From the NCBI RefSeq assembly GCF_036850765.1, contig NC_089493.1, positions 125,928,239-125,992,238 of the forward strand: a DNA stretch of 64,000 bases. Direction: 5' to 3'. The notes under the pieces are model-generated. The model ran no database searches. It was given only the letters and a program-made list of their open reading frames with translations, and had not been told where the DNA came from. Positions 22,916 to 36,479 of the stretch are shown here, piece by piece. How positions within the stretch are numbered: position 1 is the first letter of the stretch; each line of letters opens with the position of its first letter. The translations under genes were made by a program, and so were the position numbers. Origin of the DNA: Saccopteryx bilineata (taxonomy: Eukaryota > Chordata > Mammalia > Chiroptera > Emballonuridae).

Positions 22916-25574
22916 ATCTGGAGATAAATTACAAGTTCACTTTCAGATATTACAACATTCAGTCACACGTCTGTATGATGGCTATAAATGCAAACCAGAG
23001 ACCAAACTACTAATTAAAGTTAAACATACCTAGTACAATTTGAATTAGAGAGAAGGAGATGTTTCTTATAAAAGGAATGTACTATTCTTAAAAGCTGGAT
23101 AAGTCCTCCTATAGCAGAATTAAAATGCTGGAAGGCTGAGGGTATCAATCTCTCTGCAACACTGAGATGGGAAATTATACCATGCAATGCACATCAGAAC
23201 TTTTGAGGACAGTAATTTCTTTCAAGGAAACAGGGTTTCACGCATATGTTTTTATTCTCCCAACAATCTTAGAGGTATTTTTTGTTTGTTTGTTTTCATT
23301 TCTTAGCTCACAAAATTAGAAAGACTTGTTTCTTCAAAATACATCAACATGATACACTAATGATGTACTAAAGGGCAGAAATCAGAACAATCTACAATGC
23401 ATTATTAATGCTGGTGTGTTATAATTAGATGTACTCCAGAAAGGAGATGGAGCAGTCACTAAGTTGTATGCAAAGAGTTGTGCAGGAAGTTTGAAACACT
23501 GCATTACAGAAATACTCTTTTGCAATTAAAAAAAAAAGTCAGTACATTTTCTTTTTTAAACAAGACATGTACTTCTATTGATACTTCCATAATGGAAATG
23601 CAGATAATGACAGATATGCAGAGAATCTGGACAATCCCGACCTCTGAGGACAACTAGAAAAGCTACATAAAATATGATATATATGTCTGAAGGCATCAGT
23701 GAGCTAAAAGATGGTGAAAAAGTCCCAAAATGCAGGGAAGGATAGAGGCACAGAGAGGTGAGCTTGGTGTGTGAGGCATTTTGTCTACGAGCAATTGCTG
23801 ATTCCAGGGAACTGAACAACACTTCTGACAGTGAGGGGCTGAGGTGCTGGGAATGGAAACCCACAGCTCTCTGAGTGGTTGTGGGGGCCCCATTTGCCCT
23901 TGCAAAGGCCTGCAATGGAGGAGGGAGTGAAACAGGAAGAGAACGAATACTCATGGAACTAAGGCTGGGCTTCAAATATTTTGTTTCTGAAACTGGATAG
24001 AGCTCAAGGAGCACTTATTACTTTTTTCTTTTGTCTTTTGTGGTCATCCAAAATAAAATTATTTTTATAATTATAGAATGTATATTTGTATATAGAATAT
24101 GAATTTGTAACAGGGTTTATATTGACTAAATAGAAAATGCTTTTTCATTAAGGAAGAATAGTTTGTATTTTTATCCTATAAAAACCAGAAAGAATTCTAC
24201 TTCCTATAGTGAAAACCCTTTCAAAGACTAATACTACTCAAATATTTCACAAAACGAAGTTCATAGTTCCTCAAATTATACCATATTTTTTAAAATTCTG
24301 ACCATTAATACAAATAATTTCACTCAAAATTGAACCTTAGATCAAAAAAATCAGAACAAAAGCTCAAGCAATCATTCATTCAAAACATTCAAAGTGTGGA
24401 CAGGCAAGACTGGAAAGAGAATTCAGTGAAGAAGTTCAACCTAGAGAAGGTCCCCTTCATCTTCTAACATATTGGTGTTAGGAAAAAAAGAAAAATGAAA
24501 AACAGTTGCTTTTAGAAATTAAATTTTCACTATTTGTACTGTGAGCCCTATAAATAGCTTAAAATTTAGCTGAAATAGGAGCAGGACTCAAAATAACCAA
24601 TGTTTCTGTAGGTGTCAAATTGCCTACTTGATAGAATTAAAACATTATAGAAAAACTGGAACTTTTCAAACTTTATTGCTCTTAAACACTATTTCATTTT
24701 TAAGTCATGCTTTGTTATTTTTACTATTCTTAAATATCTAAGTATTCTAAGGTAGTGGCCCACATCAAACATTACCTATTCACTTCTTGATATTAACTTC
24801 TATATTTAGTATCTGGTTTCCAGTTATGACAGTCTAAATAAACTCATGCAGTATAAGACTGAGAGGAATTTCAGGAAATGAGACTTTTCATGTCTAACTC
24901 TGGAAGGTTTCCCAGGCTTGCTTTTAACTGCTATAATTATAGATGATAGTAACAGAGCCTACATCTTACCCTTTAACTCAACTGACCCCCCCCCCCCCAC
25001 ACACACACACAGGAAGGGACAGGATGAGGACTAAGGGGAGGTGGGGAAAAGATAAACATGTCAACAATCCAGCAGTCCTCAGTAACAGAAAAACAAAGGG
25101 AAGGATCACAACCTCTGTCTCCTTAAGCCACTCAGGTTATTTTGCCTCCCTTTCTGCTATAAACACTGTCATTTAAACTAAGTTTAATTCTCACCTACCC
25201 ATATACAAATGAATTGGGAGTTGAGAGGAAGACAGTTGGTAATTTACAGAACTCTTTCAAGACAAAAGTTGGGTTCATATCCCAGCTCTAAGACTGTTCA
25301 TGAATTAGACCCAGTTATTTAACCTCTGTACACTCTTCCTGCCTCTCTTAGGGGCCAGCTCAGGCCACAAAGGAAGTGCGGCAAATAAGGCAGGCTGCAC
25401 TCTACCACAGGGCCTGAAGAACAGACCACTGGTCGGACTGTGACATTCTCTCTCTAGCTCAGAATTGTTCAAGTTGGGAGCAAGTATTAGCCCAGAATGT
25501 TTAAAAGTGATGCTTGAAAGATTTTATAATGTGGGTTTTGATAAAGACTTTTTAATTTAAAAAGTTGATAACCA

Positions 25575-25891
25575 GCCTGACCAGGCGGTGGCGCAGTGGA
25601 TAGAGCGTCGGACTGGGATGTGGAAGTACCCAGGTTCGAGACCCCAGAGGTCGCGCGCGGGCTCATCTGGCTTGAGCAAAGAGCTCGCCAGCTTGGACCC
25701 AAGGTAGCTGGCTCCAGCAGGGGGTTACTCGGTCTGCTGAAGGCCCGCGGTCAAGGCACGTGTGAGAAAGCAATCAATGAACAACTAAGAAGTCGCAACG
25801 CGCAACGAGAAACTGATGATTGATGCTTCTCATCTCTCTCTGTTCCTGTCTGTCTGTCCCTGTCTATCTCTGCCTCTGTAAAAAAAAAAAA
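25575..25891 (+). repeat. Bat SINE, second family (long form)
   Basis: It starts 'gcctgaccaggcggtggcgc' with an A box 'gcagtggatagagcg' and a B box 'ggttcgagacccc'. It continues with 'gcttggacccaaggtagctg', 'gagaaagcaatcaatgaaca' and an A tail. The duplication 'agttgataacca' flanks the copy. It is high in CpG, so probably young. It lies 83 bp from a UACA exon. Confidence 0.92.
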
Positions 25892-25974
25892 AGTTGATAA
25901 CCACAATTCACAAGCTTCAGTATCCCAAGGTCCTTCCAAACTCCCTTTAGGACATTATCATCAGCAATACTTAC

Positions 25975-26108
25975 ACAGATCTGCCCTCCACATCCAGCTT
26001 GCCTGGATTGACCCCTTTTTTGGCAAGGATTGAGGACACTTTTTCTACATCTCCTCTTTCTGCTGCTTTCATCAATCGGTCATCGTATTTGTTCCAATCT
26101 GCTGCATG
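25975..26108 (-). CDS. UACA: UACA coding exon (start of ankyrin region; equivalent to human exon 2)
   Basis: UACA (mouse: nucling) is a cytoplasmic and cytoskeletal protein with N-terminal ankyrin repeats and a long C-terminal coiled coil, linked to stress-induced apoptosis (APAF1/apoptosome) and known as an autoantigen in uveitis. The 134-bp exon translates without stops as 44 residues beginning HAADWNKYDDRLMKAAERGD and ending KLDVEGRS, plus two bases of the next Val. This matches the start of the mammalian UACA ankyrin region, about residues 27-70. It follows a TTTTGTAG acceptor and ends at a GTAAGT donor. The preceding exon, which should encode the basic N-terminus, was not found upstream in this window. 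The close paralogue RAI14 has a similar start but differs at many positions, so UACA is clearly the better call. Confidence 0.95.
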
Positions 26109-26643
26109 CTACAAAATTTAAAAAAAAAAAGTAAACATGGCATACTGTATGAACTAGACTAGTGAGACTTTCAAAAGAAGAAAGGACAAGGAGTATTGTG
26201 TAATATACCACCAGCTTTCCAACTGCATCCCAAACTTCCTCCTCCCTGCGGTGCCATTCTCACAAAAAGACCTTTCCAAAACACATGATATACAAGAAAT
26301 ATTTTAAATCAGACATTTGAGAAAACGCATGTTTCTCATGGTCTCCACGCTTTTTTGTGTTTTGTTTTTGTTTTTGTTTTTTGCCTTCAGAACAAAGAAA
26401 GGAAGTCAGTTATTGGCAGGCATGAATTACTCAAACAACCCTAGTAAACAAATTATCATCCCCAATGAACAGATGTGAAAAGTCAAGGCTCCAGGAACAT
26501 GAATGAATTAAGTAGCTAATTGTGACTTCTCATGATTTCTGAAATCAGTGTGGCTCTCCTATTTTCTCACTCATGTTGGTGGATCTGGCTCTGGTTACAT
26601 ATATCTCAAAATCTTTTGATAGAGTTTAAAAGGTACTATTGAA

Positions 26644-26913
26644 CAGAGGTGGATTAAGGTCGGTTGAGGCTCCAGAAGAAAAAGAAAATATTGGGCCTCT
26701 TTAAAAAAAAGAGAGAAATGGTGAAAATAAAAATACATGTTAACCATATTTTTAAATAAATAAAAATGTTATGTACTATTCATGTTAAAATTGCCATATG
26801 AAACCAGACTTGGTATCATTAGAAAAAAGTGTAAAGTTGGGGTTTTGCGGGGCCCTTCAGAAGTCGGGACCCAGGGTGTACACCCACTGCACACCCCATT
26901 AAATCCACCTCTG
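26644..26913. mobile_element. hAT-like MITE, about 270 bp
   Basis: The left end 'cagaggtggattaag' and right end 'attaaatccacctctg' are inverted repeats. The flanking 8-mers 'ctattgaa' and 'ctgttgga' match at 6 of 8 positions, suggesting an old 8-bp target duplication. There is no coding capacity. The family is unnamed here. Confidence 0.75.
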
Positions 26914-29900
26914 CTGTTGGAAATATAATTATGGAGGCAAATTACATACACAAACATACACACTCAATAGAGAAAGCAATTCATCATGCTTATATTAGGA
27001 TAAAAAGAAATTACTACATAGAAAATACTTTAAAAAGGATTCTCAAGTATTAAGTACTTAAAAATCCTAACATAATTGTATTACAGCTGACTTTCTCTTT
27101 TTTACAGTTTCTACCTTCTTTTTTACAATCAAAATACACTGTTTTTGTTAAATATTTTTTTATTTTAACAAAAGCTCAGTGCACAAGTATTTAAAAGGAA
27201 GAGCAAAGGCAATTCTTACAATGTTTTAATTGTATCAAGGCGAACTTTAATATATTCAAGATATTCTGGAGCCAGTCAGCTTGGATCTTCTGTTAACAAG
27301 CAGAAATGTAGAACCCAGGACTAAAATATGGATTATTTTAGCATTTTAAAATATACAGTTGTCTTATTGCTAAATTCTGTGTTAAATCCAGTATTAATTA
27401 CTTCTAGAGCAAAAAAAGATGCATATATTTTTTACTTAACTGATGAAAGTAAATCCTATGTCTGCAAATACTATTCAAATCTCAGGAGGTAGGGGGCATA
27501 AATCATTTATATGAAGCATATCCTCTAAATGTTTGACCAGTATGATTATTTTACATCCAAAAATACATCACCCATTTTCTAGCTAAATAAGCAATGTATT
27601 TATTGAATACTTGAAGTGAAAAATAAATATGAAGCCTGTGTAATTATGTTAACCAGTATCATCCCAATAAATCCAATTAAAAAATTAATATTAAAAGTAA
27701 ACATTCAAAAACTAAATACATTAAATTTTTTACCCACTCCTGAAATGTAGTACTTCAATGGAATCTGGTTCAAGCACCTACACAGATTTCAGAATTGTTG
27801 TCTCTGAGTTCATCAAATTCAGAGATGAACCCACTTCCTTCTAACTGCAAATAGTCAAACTGACCAGGACAAGTAGAGACAGCCCTACATGTTGGCTCAA
27901 AGTCGAAACTACATTTTAGATACCTCCTTTCTTTCAGTCTCGACTGCATTTTAGATACCCCCTTTCTTTCACTTTAAAAGAAAACAGTTTCCTGACTGAA
28001 TTGAAGAGTGGTAGGTAGAACATGTAGGCTTAGGAGGCTCTGTGTTTTCAAATGCCTAAGGGATTAAGTCACACAAATACTTGATCTAAACTAATTAATT
28101 TATCCTTGCAGTTAAAACAATCTCAACTGTATTTCCAAGTAAATTTGCTGGTGGAGAAAGCAGCTATTTAAAACACTAAAAAATAATGATAAAATCCAAA
28201 AGTAAGGCTTTTTAAAAGACAAAGGTAATTAGAGTCTCACATCATCATGCGATTGTCACTTCTACTCCGCTAACCACTATTTTCCATTTTGCTCCACTGT
28301 CAATTAACAGAAATACTACTCAATTATTAAGGTTCTATTATGTGCTTTTTAAAGCCAGAAAAAGAAACAAGAACTTTTATTTTCTATTTTTAACCCCAAT
28401 CTGTTAATCAGATAAATCAGAGAGACTATAATAAGACAAAGACAACAAAATTAATAAAACAGGAGTACATTTTAAATGAATACAGTTCAGAAAGCCTCAC
28501 AGAGAATCTTTTGTTACACTGGACGACAGGGATACCTACTTTGTTCTTAGGAGCACAAGAAAACCAACAGTTCATCATAGACAGGATTTAGTTTCTTGTT
28601 GCTAACAGCAAACTACTTTGCATTAAGTTACAAATCTCTGTAGCTCACAAAGCAAGCCCGCAGACAAACTCCTGACCAGAGATTCGTTCCTCTCTTTACA
28701 ACTCCTCCTGCTCTACAATCCTCATGCTGTACTACACTTAGCTTGGATATCTAACAATATTTTCTTCATCTTCGGGATCCTTCTCCGCCTTCATAACGCT
28801 TGAAAACGATCTTCCTTGCCGTGCAGAATGAGTCAGAGCAGCCCCGAGTCAGGTACTGTAACTCCACCTATTTCTTTTTTGGAAGCTGTATTTCAAAACT
28901 GTCCCTTTCAGGCACTCCGGTGGAAAATTTGAAGTGCACTCTGCATCCTGCTGCCTCAACACTGCAACACGGACGCTGCAGTGCATGACAAAACTGTCCA
29001 CGTCCCAGTCCTCCGTGAACAGTGTGGAGACTGTCTCCCATTGGCCAGGTTCTATTTTAGATTCCATAGGACTTCACAGCTGAGTGACAGAACGCAGCAG
29101 CTAAGAATATACTGTAAATGCTTCTCCTCTGAGAAATAAGTTGCAGGTCTATGGGGGGACCAATGACTCAACCATACTGTAAAACATCCTTATAATATCA
29201 AAACAACTTGCATGACATTATAGCAATATTGTTAAGAGTCAAACTTGGTTATTCCACAAAATAATATCTAAAACCAGCTTCAGTCTTAGGACCAGCTTTG
29301 TGAACTTATAATAGCCTTGATAAACAGAATTAAAAATTCTATTTAAAGCAGATGTGTCACACTTTAATTTAAGGAAACATGCACACACAGTAACACTTTC
29401 AAATTCTCCCCATTTTCCTTCCTGCCCCATCAAGCGCCTTCTGCACACAATCAGGTTTCAGTTTCTGACTGCTGCCAGTCTGTCTCCTCACGCGTCAAAT
29501 GAGAAGAGCCAGAGGCACTGCCAAGACATTAAATAGACTGCATTATGATGAATACTTTTCAACAAATTTTAAATTTAACTTGGTACTCTTAATTTCCAAG
29601 TTTAGCGCCCTGCCTGATATGACAAGTAAATATTTTATCAGTGGAAAATTAAATTATCAGGATTCAGGGATTAAGAAACAAACTAATTAAATACAAAGGA
29701 GGCAAATGAATATTAAACACAGAGTTTGATAGTAAATAAAATTCCATTTGGGGACAAAGCACATAATATCTCCACAGTCTCGATAACGTTTAGCATACGT
29801 GCACCAACATTTCTTACACTATCAAGGACCAGAGAGTGTTTTGTACCTTCTAGTTACTGCAACAGCATGAAAATAATATCTACTTCCTCCAAAAAGACAG

Positions 29901-30477
29901 ATTTGGAAAGTGTTTTATAAAAATGCAAAACATTCCAACGCAAGTGTTTATATGAAGGGGTAACAGCTATATACTAGAGATCATGCTGACAGTTAATACT
30001 TGTTACAAACATCGTCAAGAAATCCATTTCCTACTATTTAAAAAAAAAAGATTAGACCCATAGTCTAGTTATAAACTATATAAGGTCACACACCATAATG
30101 TATTATTTCTGAAACAATGATTTGTTTTTTCTCAAATCACATTAGACATCACAATGAATTCTTGGCTGAACCCAGAGACTCCACCCCGCAGTATTTCACC
30201 CCTCTTCAAAGGAAATCTGGAATAGAACTCAGGCTCTGTCCTTCGGTTAACAAAGCAAGCACATTCTTTCTAGAAATAGGACAGCAAAGGCAAAGGAAAT
30301 AAAAAGAAAATGGGAACCCTGTAACAGGAATTCAAAGCCATGTAAGGAGCTGTTCGTGCTAAGTAAGGCTCAGGAGACAGTGTTGATGTGCTGTCCTAGA
30401 CTCCAGATGTCCTGAGCCTCCCCAACCCCTGTGAGTAATCTCCTGTTCCTACTCATACACCCTCCTTCCCAGCTATT
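26914..30477. other. Intron stretch, mostly unrecognised
   Basis: It contains a short L1 3' terminus at 27635-27690 ('taattatgttaaccagtatc', 'ccaataaatccaattaaa'). The stretch 28690-29070 has more CpGs than its surroundings and an uninterrupted minus-strand frame of about 70 codons, but I cannot identify it. The rest is AT-rich and plain. Confidence 0.5.
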
Positions 30478-30479
30478 TC

Positions 30480-30770
30480 CTAAGAACTCCAGGTAAATCC
30501 CACCTTTAATGACCCCTGTGCCTGTCAAATTCTTCCCTCAGCTTCATTCAGGTGCTCCTCAAACATCAATCACTTCCTTAGAAGGCTTCTCAAACCTCTA
30601 TATCTAAGCAGCCTCAGCCCCCTCTACTCTTTATACTTTCTATCTTCCTGCCCTGGTTTGCTTTTCTTCATAATGCTTATCAGTATCTGCAATTATACCA
30701 AGTGTTTACCTGTTAGTTTACTGTCCATGTCTGATAGCTGCATTAAAATAATGAATTCAAAAGCACATTA
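30480..30770 (+). repeat. L2 LINE fragment
   Basis: The order of L2-like words is 'caggtgctcctcaaacatca', 'cttccttagaaggcttctca', a CT-rich middle and 'gcttatcagtatctgcaatt'. It is diverged. Confidence 0.65.
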
Positions 30771-30777
30771 AAAGTAT

Positions 30778-32940
30778 TATTTATACACCACGAGACCAAA
30801 CTGGATTTACAACATGAAAATCGCAACATAATACATCATATTAACAGAATTAAGGACAAAAATCACATGATCATCTCAATGGACACAGAAAAAGCATCAG
30901 ACAAGATTCAACATCTCCCATGACTAAAACAACACTCCACAAACAAGAAATAAAACTATCTCAGTATAACAAAGGCTGTATATGAAAAGCACACAGATAA
31001 AATAATATTTAATAGTGAAAGACTGAACATCTTTTCTCTAAAGTCAGAAAAAAGAAAAGGATGCCCCTTCCCTCTACTTTCATTCAACACAGTACTGGAA
31101 GCTAACCTGAGCAATTAGGCAGGAAAAGGAAAGGCATCCAAACTGAAAAGCAAGTAAAACTATCTGTTTGCAGATAATCTGACCTTATATGTACATAGGA
31201 AACCCTAAAAACTCCACAAGAAAGCAAAACTGTTAGAATTAATAAGTTCAGCAAAGTTGTTGGATACAAAATCAACATATTAAAATTGTGTTTCCATATG
31301 CTTACAATGAACAATTCAAAAACCAAATCAAGAAAGCAATTTCGCTTACAGTAGCATCCAAAAAATACAATAATCAGGATAAAACTACCAAGAAGTGAAA
31401 GACTTGTACACTGAAATCACAAAATATTGTTGAAAGAAATTAGAGAAGTTACAAATAAATGGAAAAATATCTGTGTTCATGGATTGGAAGATTTAATGTT
31501 GTTAATACGTCAATATTACACAAAGTGATCAACAGATACAAGATGATATCAAAATTTCATTTTTTTTTTTCAGAAATAGAAAAACCTATCCTAAAATTCA
31601 TATTGAATCTCAAGCAAACCCAAATAGCCAAATAATTTTGGAGAAAAAAGTTGGATGTCTCACAAGTCCTAATGTTAAAACATATTACAAAGACACAGTA
31701 ATTTAAACAGTGTGGCACTGGCAAAAAGACACATAGATCAATGAAAAAGAACAGAGAGCTCACAGATTAAATCCTAATATACATGGTCAAACGATCTTCA
31801 ACAGAAATGGTAAGGCCACTTAATGAGGAAGGACAGTCTCTTCAATGTATGGTGCTAGAGAAACATGCAAAAGAGTCAAGTCATCTTATACATATACAGC
31901 AATAATGCAAACTTATTAAAGACCTAAATTTAAGATCCATCTATAAAACTAAAAGAAAATACAGGGAAAAGCTTCACGACATTGGGTTTGACAATGATTC
32001 CTTAAATATGACACCAAATTACAGGCAACAAAAGCAAAAATCAACAAATGGAACATAAAACGTAAAACTTTCTGTACATCAGAAGATATAATTAACACAG
32101 TGAAAGGCGACCAATGGAATGGGAGAAAATATTTGCATATCATGTCTGAAAGGTGCTAAATATGAAGAATATACTATTTTCTGTTTATTTGATAGTAGCT
32201 ATCCTAATGAGTATGAAGTTATAACTCATCATGATTTTGATTTGCATTTTTCTAATGATTAAGAATGTTAAGCATCTTTTTATATGTATAAGTATTAACA
32301 AGGATGTGGAGAAATTAGAACCCTGTGCACTATTGATGGGAATGAAAAATGCAACCACTACGAAACACAGAATGGCAGTTCCTCAAAAAAATTAAAAATA
32401 GAATTACCATATGACCCAGCAGTCCCTCTTTGGGGTATATACCTGAGAGAACTGAAAGCAAACTCAGGTTCATAGCAATGCATTCACAATAACCAGGAAC
32501 TGGAAGCAACACAAACGTCCAGTGATGGGTGAATGGATAAACAAACTGTGGTATAGACATGCAGTGGACTATCACTGAAACATTAACAAGGAAGGAAATT
32601 CTGTCACATGCTACAACATGAATGAGTTTTGAGGACAGTAAAACAAACCAGTTCCAAAAAGAAAAATACTGTATGATTCCACTCATCTGATGTATCTATT
32701 AGTCAAATTTATAGAAACGAAAAGTGGAAGGATGGTTACCTGGGGCTAGAGAAATGTGGGAAATGTGGAGTTGTTGTTTAATAAATGTTGTATTTCAGTT
32801 TTGCAAGATGGAAAAAATCTGGTGATTAATTAATTACACAACAATGTCAACATAGTTAACACTACTCAACTGCACACTTAAAATACTTAAAATGATAAAT
32901 TGTATGTTTTTACCACAAATGAAAATAAAAAATAAAAGAA
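30778..32940 (+). repeat. Old L1 LINE: ORF2 remnant and 3' region
   Basis: The sequence reads as the reverse-transcriptase half of L1 ORF2 broken by many stops ('atcatctcaatggacacaga', 'aaagcatcagacaagattca', 'gtgaaagactgaacatcttt'). The 3' segment follows ('aaggatgtggagaaattaga', 'ccatatgacccagcagtccc', 'gtatgattccactcatctga') and an A-rich end. No intact frame remains. It lies antisense to UACA. Confidence 0.88.
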
Positions 32941-34203
32941 ATGCAATCTCTCAGTGTCAGCATAATTAATATGAATTAACGATTTTTTAACATAATCAAG
33001 TGGGTCAGGATATAGATAACCTAAGGTTAGCCATAGGTTAATAACTGTTAAAGCTGAGTTATAGGTCTATCAGGGATCATTATACTAAAGTATTCTCTCA
33101 TCTGTTGTGTATTTCATGCACTTTTGATACATGGTCCAATATATCTGGTTGATGTATAAACTTTTGAACTATATTTCATGCTTCCCACCCAGGCCCTTGC
33201 AGACCCATTAATAAGACAGGAAATACAGCACAAGATGGCTCAGTTCTCTCTGGGTTGAAATGAAGCTACTGACATTTCAACATGTCTTGGTGAGTCCACA
33301 GTCATATACTTACAAGGTAAGTCCCATGATATCAAATGAAAGCATTCTAAAAAGAAGCAGTAAGAGTTTTAAGGAGCATTAACGTATACCATCTATTATA
33401 ATGAATACATTTCTAACGAGGGCACTGCCTTGGTTTGAAAAGGAGATATCCATCACAGTCAGAATGCAGCATGCCTAAGCACTAATGGTAGAGTTGAAAT
33501 CCAGCTGTTTCTGGAGAATAAATGCAGCATTCTAACACAAAGAAGCTACTTCACGAGGTTGACCCAAGAGGATGTTAACTTCCTTAAACTCTAAATTGAC
33601 ATAAAAGAAATCACTTTAAAATTTTAATAGTGATACCTCATATCAATATAAATTGCAAATTCAAAACTTTTTCAGAAATAATAAAATTTTTTAAAAATTT
33701 AAAGAAATGTATGTTCAGTGGAGAAAATCTGTAATACATTTAAGTTTATATATAAAAATAGAGATGACCTATAATTCCATCATGCAGAGAATACCAGTAT
33801 TAAAAAATTTTGCAGATTAACCTCTAATCTCTTTTCTGTTAAAAGGTCTAATCAAGACTTTTTAAACCTAAATGAATCCATCAGTTGCTTCATTTATACA
33901 ATACTTATAATAGAAAGTCTCCTGAGAAGAAATGTATAGATGTAAATAAACAAGGAAACTTTAAAATACCTGCAAATCCATTTAAAATACTTATATTTAA
34001 GGGGTGGACTCAACAGAACAACTAAAATGATTTGATGACCAGCTTTAGCCTGAAGGCAACTTCTGATATATTATCAAAAACAAAACAAAACAAGCAAAAA
34101 AACTTCCATGAAACTGCTTAAAACCAAGGAGTCATGCTGAATAAAAGTATCTAATTCATGAATCTTAATGTTGATGTCATGGTCTGCATCAAGAATTTGA
34201 TGA
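32941..34203. other. Intron stretch without recognised content
   Basis: AT-rich sequence. I see no repeat boundaries, coding signal or inverted ends that I would defend. Confidence 0.5.
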
Positions 34204-34515
34204 GCCTGACCAGGTGATGGCACAGTGGATAGAGCGTCAGACTGGGATGTGGAGGACCCAGGTTCGAGACCCCAAGGTTACCAGCTTGAGCGCAGGCTCA
34301 TCTAGTTTGAGCAAAGCTCACCATCTTGGACCCAAGGTCGCTGGCTTGAGCAAGGGGTTACTTAGTCTGCTGAAGGCCCACGGTTAAGGCACATATGAGA
34401 AAGTAATCAATGAACAACTAAGGTGTTGCAACACAAAACTAATGATTGATGCTTCTCATCTCTCTCCTTCCTGTCTGTCTGTCCCTCTGTCTCTGTAAAA
34501 AAAAAAAAAGAAAAG
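34204..34515 (+). repeat. Bat SINE, second family (long form)
   Basis: It runs from 'gcctgaccaggtgatggcac' through 'gcttgagcaaggggttactt' and 'gaaagtaatcaatgaacaac' to a poly-A tail. The 'aagaatttgatga' duplication lies before the head and after the tail. Confidence 0.92.
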
Positions 34516-34535
34516 AAAAAGAATTTGATGAAAGC

Positions 34536-34951
34536 GCCCTGGCCAGTTGGCCAGTTGGCTCAATGGTAGAGTGTCAGCCTGGCATGTGGAAGACCTGGGT
34601 TCAATTCCTGGTCAGAGCACACTGGAGAAGTGACTATCTGCTTCCCCACCCCTCTCCCTCTCGTGCGCCTCTCTCTCCTTTTCTCTCTCTTTCTCTTTCT
34701 CTCTCCCTCTCTCTCCTTCTCTCCCCTCCTGCAGCCATGGCTCGATTGGAGCAAGTTGGCCCCTGACACTGAGGATGGCTCCATGGCCTTTTCCTCAGGC
34801 ACTAAAAAATGGCTACAGTTGTAATGGAGCAAGAACCCCAGATAGGCAGAACATCACCCCCTGGTGGGCATGCCTGGTGAATCCTGGTCCAGGCACAAGC
34901 AGGAATCTGTCTCTCTGTCTCCGTTCCTCTCACAAAAAAAAAAAAAAAAAA
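34536..34951 (+). repeat. Bat SINE, long family, copy 5
   Basis: It is inserted immediately after the tail duplication of the preceding SINE. The head is slightly expanded ('ggccagttggccagttggct'). The CT-rich tract is long, and a 19-A tail is followed by 'agaatctgatggaagc', a duplicate of the upstream 'agaatttgatgaaagc'. Confidence 0.92.
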
Positions 34952-35410
34952 GAATCTGATGGAAGCAGTGGATCTTCTTTTAAAAATGATACATGAGTAC
35001 ATATTCTGACAAATTTACACTAATGTTCAGGGGGTTCATTGATCTCTCTACAAATAAGGAGTCCATGAATGAACCCCAAGATAGAAAAACATATTAATAG
35101 ATAAAGAGAAGCAACAAGAGAGTTTCGTCTTTTATATGTTCATAAAGTTACTAATAAATAACTGCCAGGCATTTGGAAAATTTAATTGGTCAATAATAAG
35201 TTACTGAGCAACGATGTGCAAAGCAATAGAAATACTTCACTCAACATTCAAATACGTTTCACTCAACATTCAGATACGTCTGATTGTTTGATATGTGCCA
35301 AGCCAAATACTGGGTGCTAGATATATCATAGGAAACAAAGCAGACAGGAGACCTGGCCTCAGGCAGTTCACTTTCTTCAACTGACCTCACAGTATAAAAA
35401 GACATATAGA

Positions 35411-35802
35411 GCCCTGGCCCGTTGGCTCAGCGGTAGAGCGTCGGCCTGGCGTGCGGGGGACCTGGGTTCGATTCCTGGCCAGGGCACATAGGAGAAGCGC
35501 CCATTTGCTTCTCCATCCCCCCTCCTTCCTCTCTGCCTCTCTCTTCCCCTCCCGCAGCCGAGGCTCCATTGGAGCAGGGATGGCCTGGGCGCTGGGGATG
35601 GCTCCTTGGCCTCTGCCCCAGGCGCTAGAGTGGCTCTGGTCGCGGCAGAGCAACGCCCTGGAGGGGCAGAACATCACCCCCTGGTGGGCAGAGCATCGCC
35701 CCTGGTGGGCGTGCCGGGTGGATCCCGGTCGGGCGCATGCGGGAGTCTGTCTGACTGTCTCTCCCCGTTTCCAGCTTCAGAAAAAATACAAAAAAAAAAA
35801 AA
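35411..35802 (+). repeat. Bat SINE, long family, young copy 6 with duplicated core
   Basis: It starts 'gccctggcccgttggctcag', has an intact B box 'gggttcgattcc', and is flanked by 'agacatataga'. It contains two successive '...cccctggtggg' motifs (about 35671-35710). The low divergence and high CpG content mark it as recent. Confidence 0.94.
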
Positions 35803-36479
35803 GAGACATATAGAAACATGCACATAGTCATAACATACTGCAATAATGCCATGATAATTACATGTAAGGTACAGAAGTAATTCAAAAGAGAAAAAATTCA
35901 TAAATGTTTAATAGAAAAAAAAATGACTAAAGCACCCACTAAAAGATGAGTAGAAAACTCACCTGGTTTGAATAGCACCAAAAATTATGAAACTACAAAC
36001 ACAAGTTGAAGCCCTTTATAGTCTACAAAACACTTCATATTCATGACATGTCAGTTAAAATCCATACAGAAATGACTCACAAACTTCTGCAATATAGTCT
36101 TCCCTATGTGCCAGGCCAAAATATTCAATTACCTTCTTGACAATTCTCCTTTAGTGTCCTAAAACTATCTCCATGTTCCAAACCAAAAACATGTTCTTCC
36201 TCCTGAAATATGAGCCTTTCCCAAGTTCACCAGCACAGTAAGTAATACCATGATCCATCAAGTGGTACAAGACAGACATCTAGAAATCAGTCTTCCTTCC
36301 TCTTGGTCCTCTCTATCACTAAGACCTGGTGATTTCACCTCCTCCGTTATTATTCACACCCACCTGTTAAGCTCCACACCCACCAACATGACTAAGTGAA
36401 GTCAGCACCATGCCTCACTGGGACGACTGCATTCACCTACTAGAGGGTCTGACCATCTTCATTCCAGCCTCTTTCCGTG

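Larger units (their letters stand above)
21025..25974 (-). other. UACA: UACA intron
   Basis: The 5.0-kb intron contains a Ves-like SINE, a long SINE, an L2 end, a MIR-like stretch (about 25250-25350, 'cccagctctaagactgttca') and a second-family SINE next to the upstream exon. The stretches 22920-24940 and 21030-21590 show nothing recognised. A polyC/(CA)n tract lies at about 24988-25011. Confidence 0.7.

Noticed and set aside
28750..28850. Alternative UACA promoter and first exon (minus-strand ATGAAGGCGGAG)
   Set aside because: No usable GT donor in frame after the ATG and an early stop; no CpG island.
30778..32940. Active L1
   Set aside because: The ORF2 remnant is broken by many stops and the 5' part is missing.
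35411..35482. tRNA genes at SINE heads
   Set aside because: A and B boxes are present, but the heads belong to SINEs with common bodies, A tails and target duplications. None folds as a stand-alone tRNA by eye.
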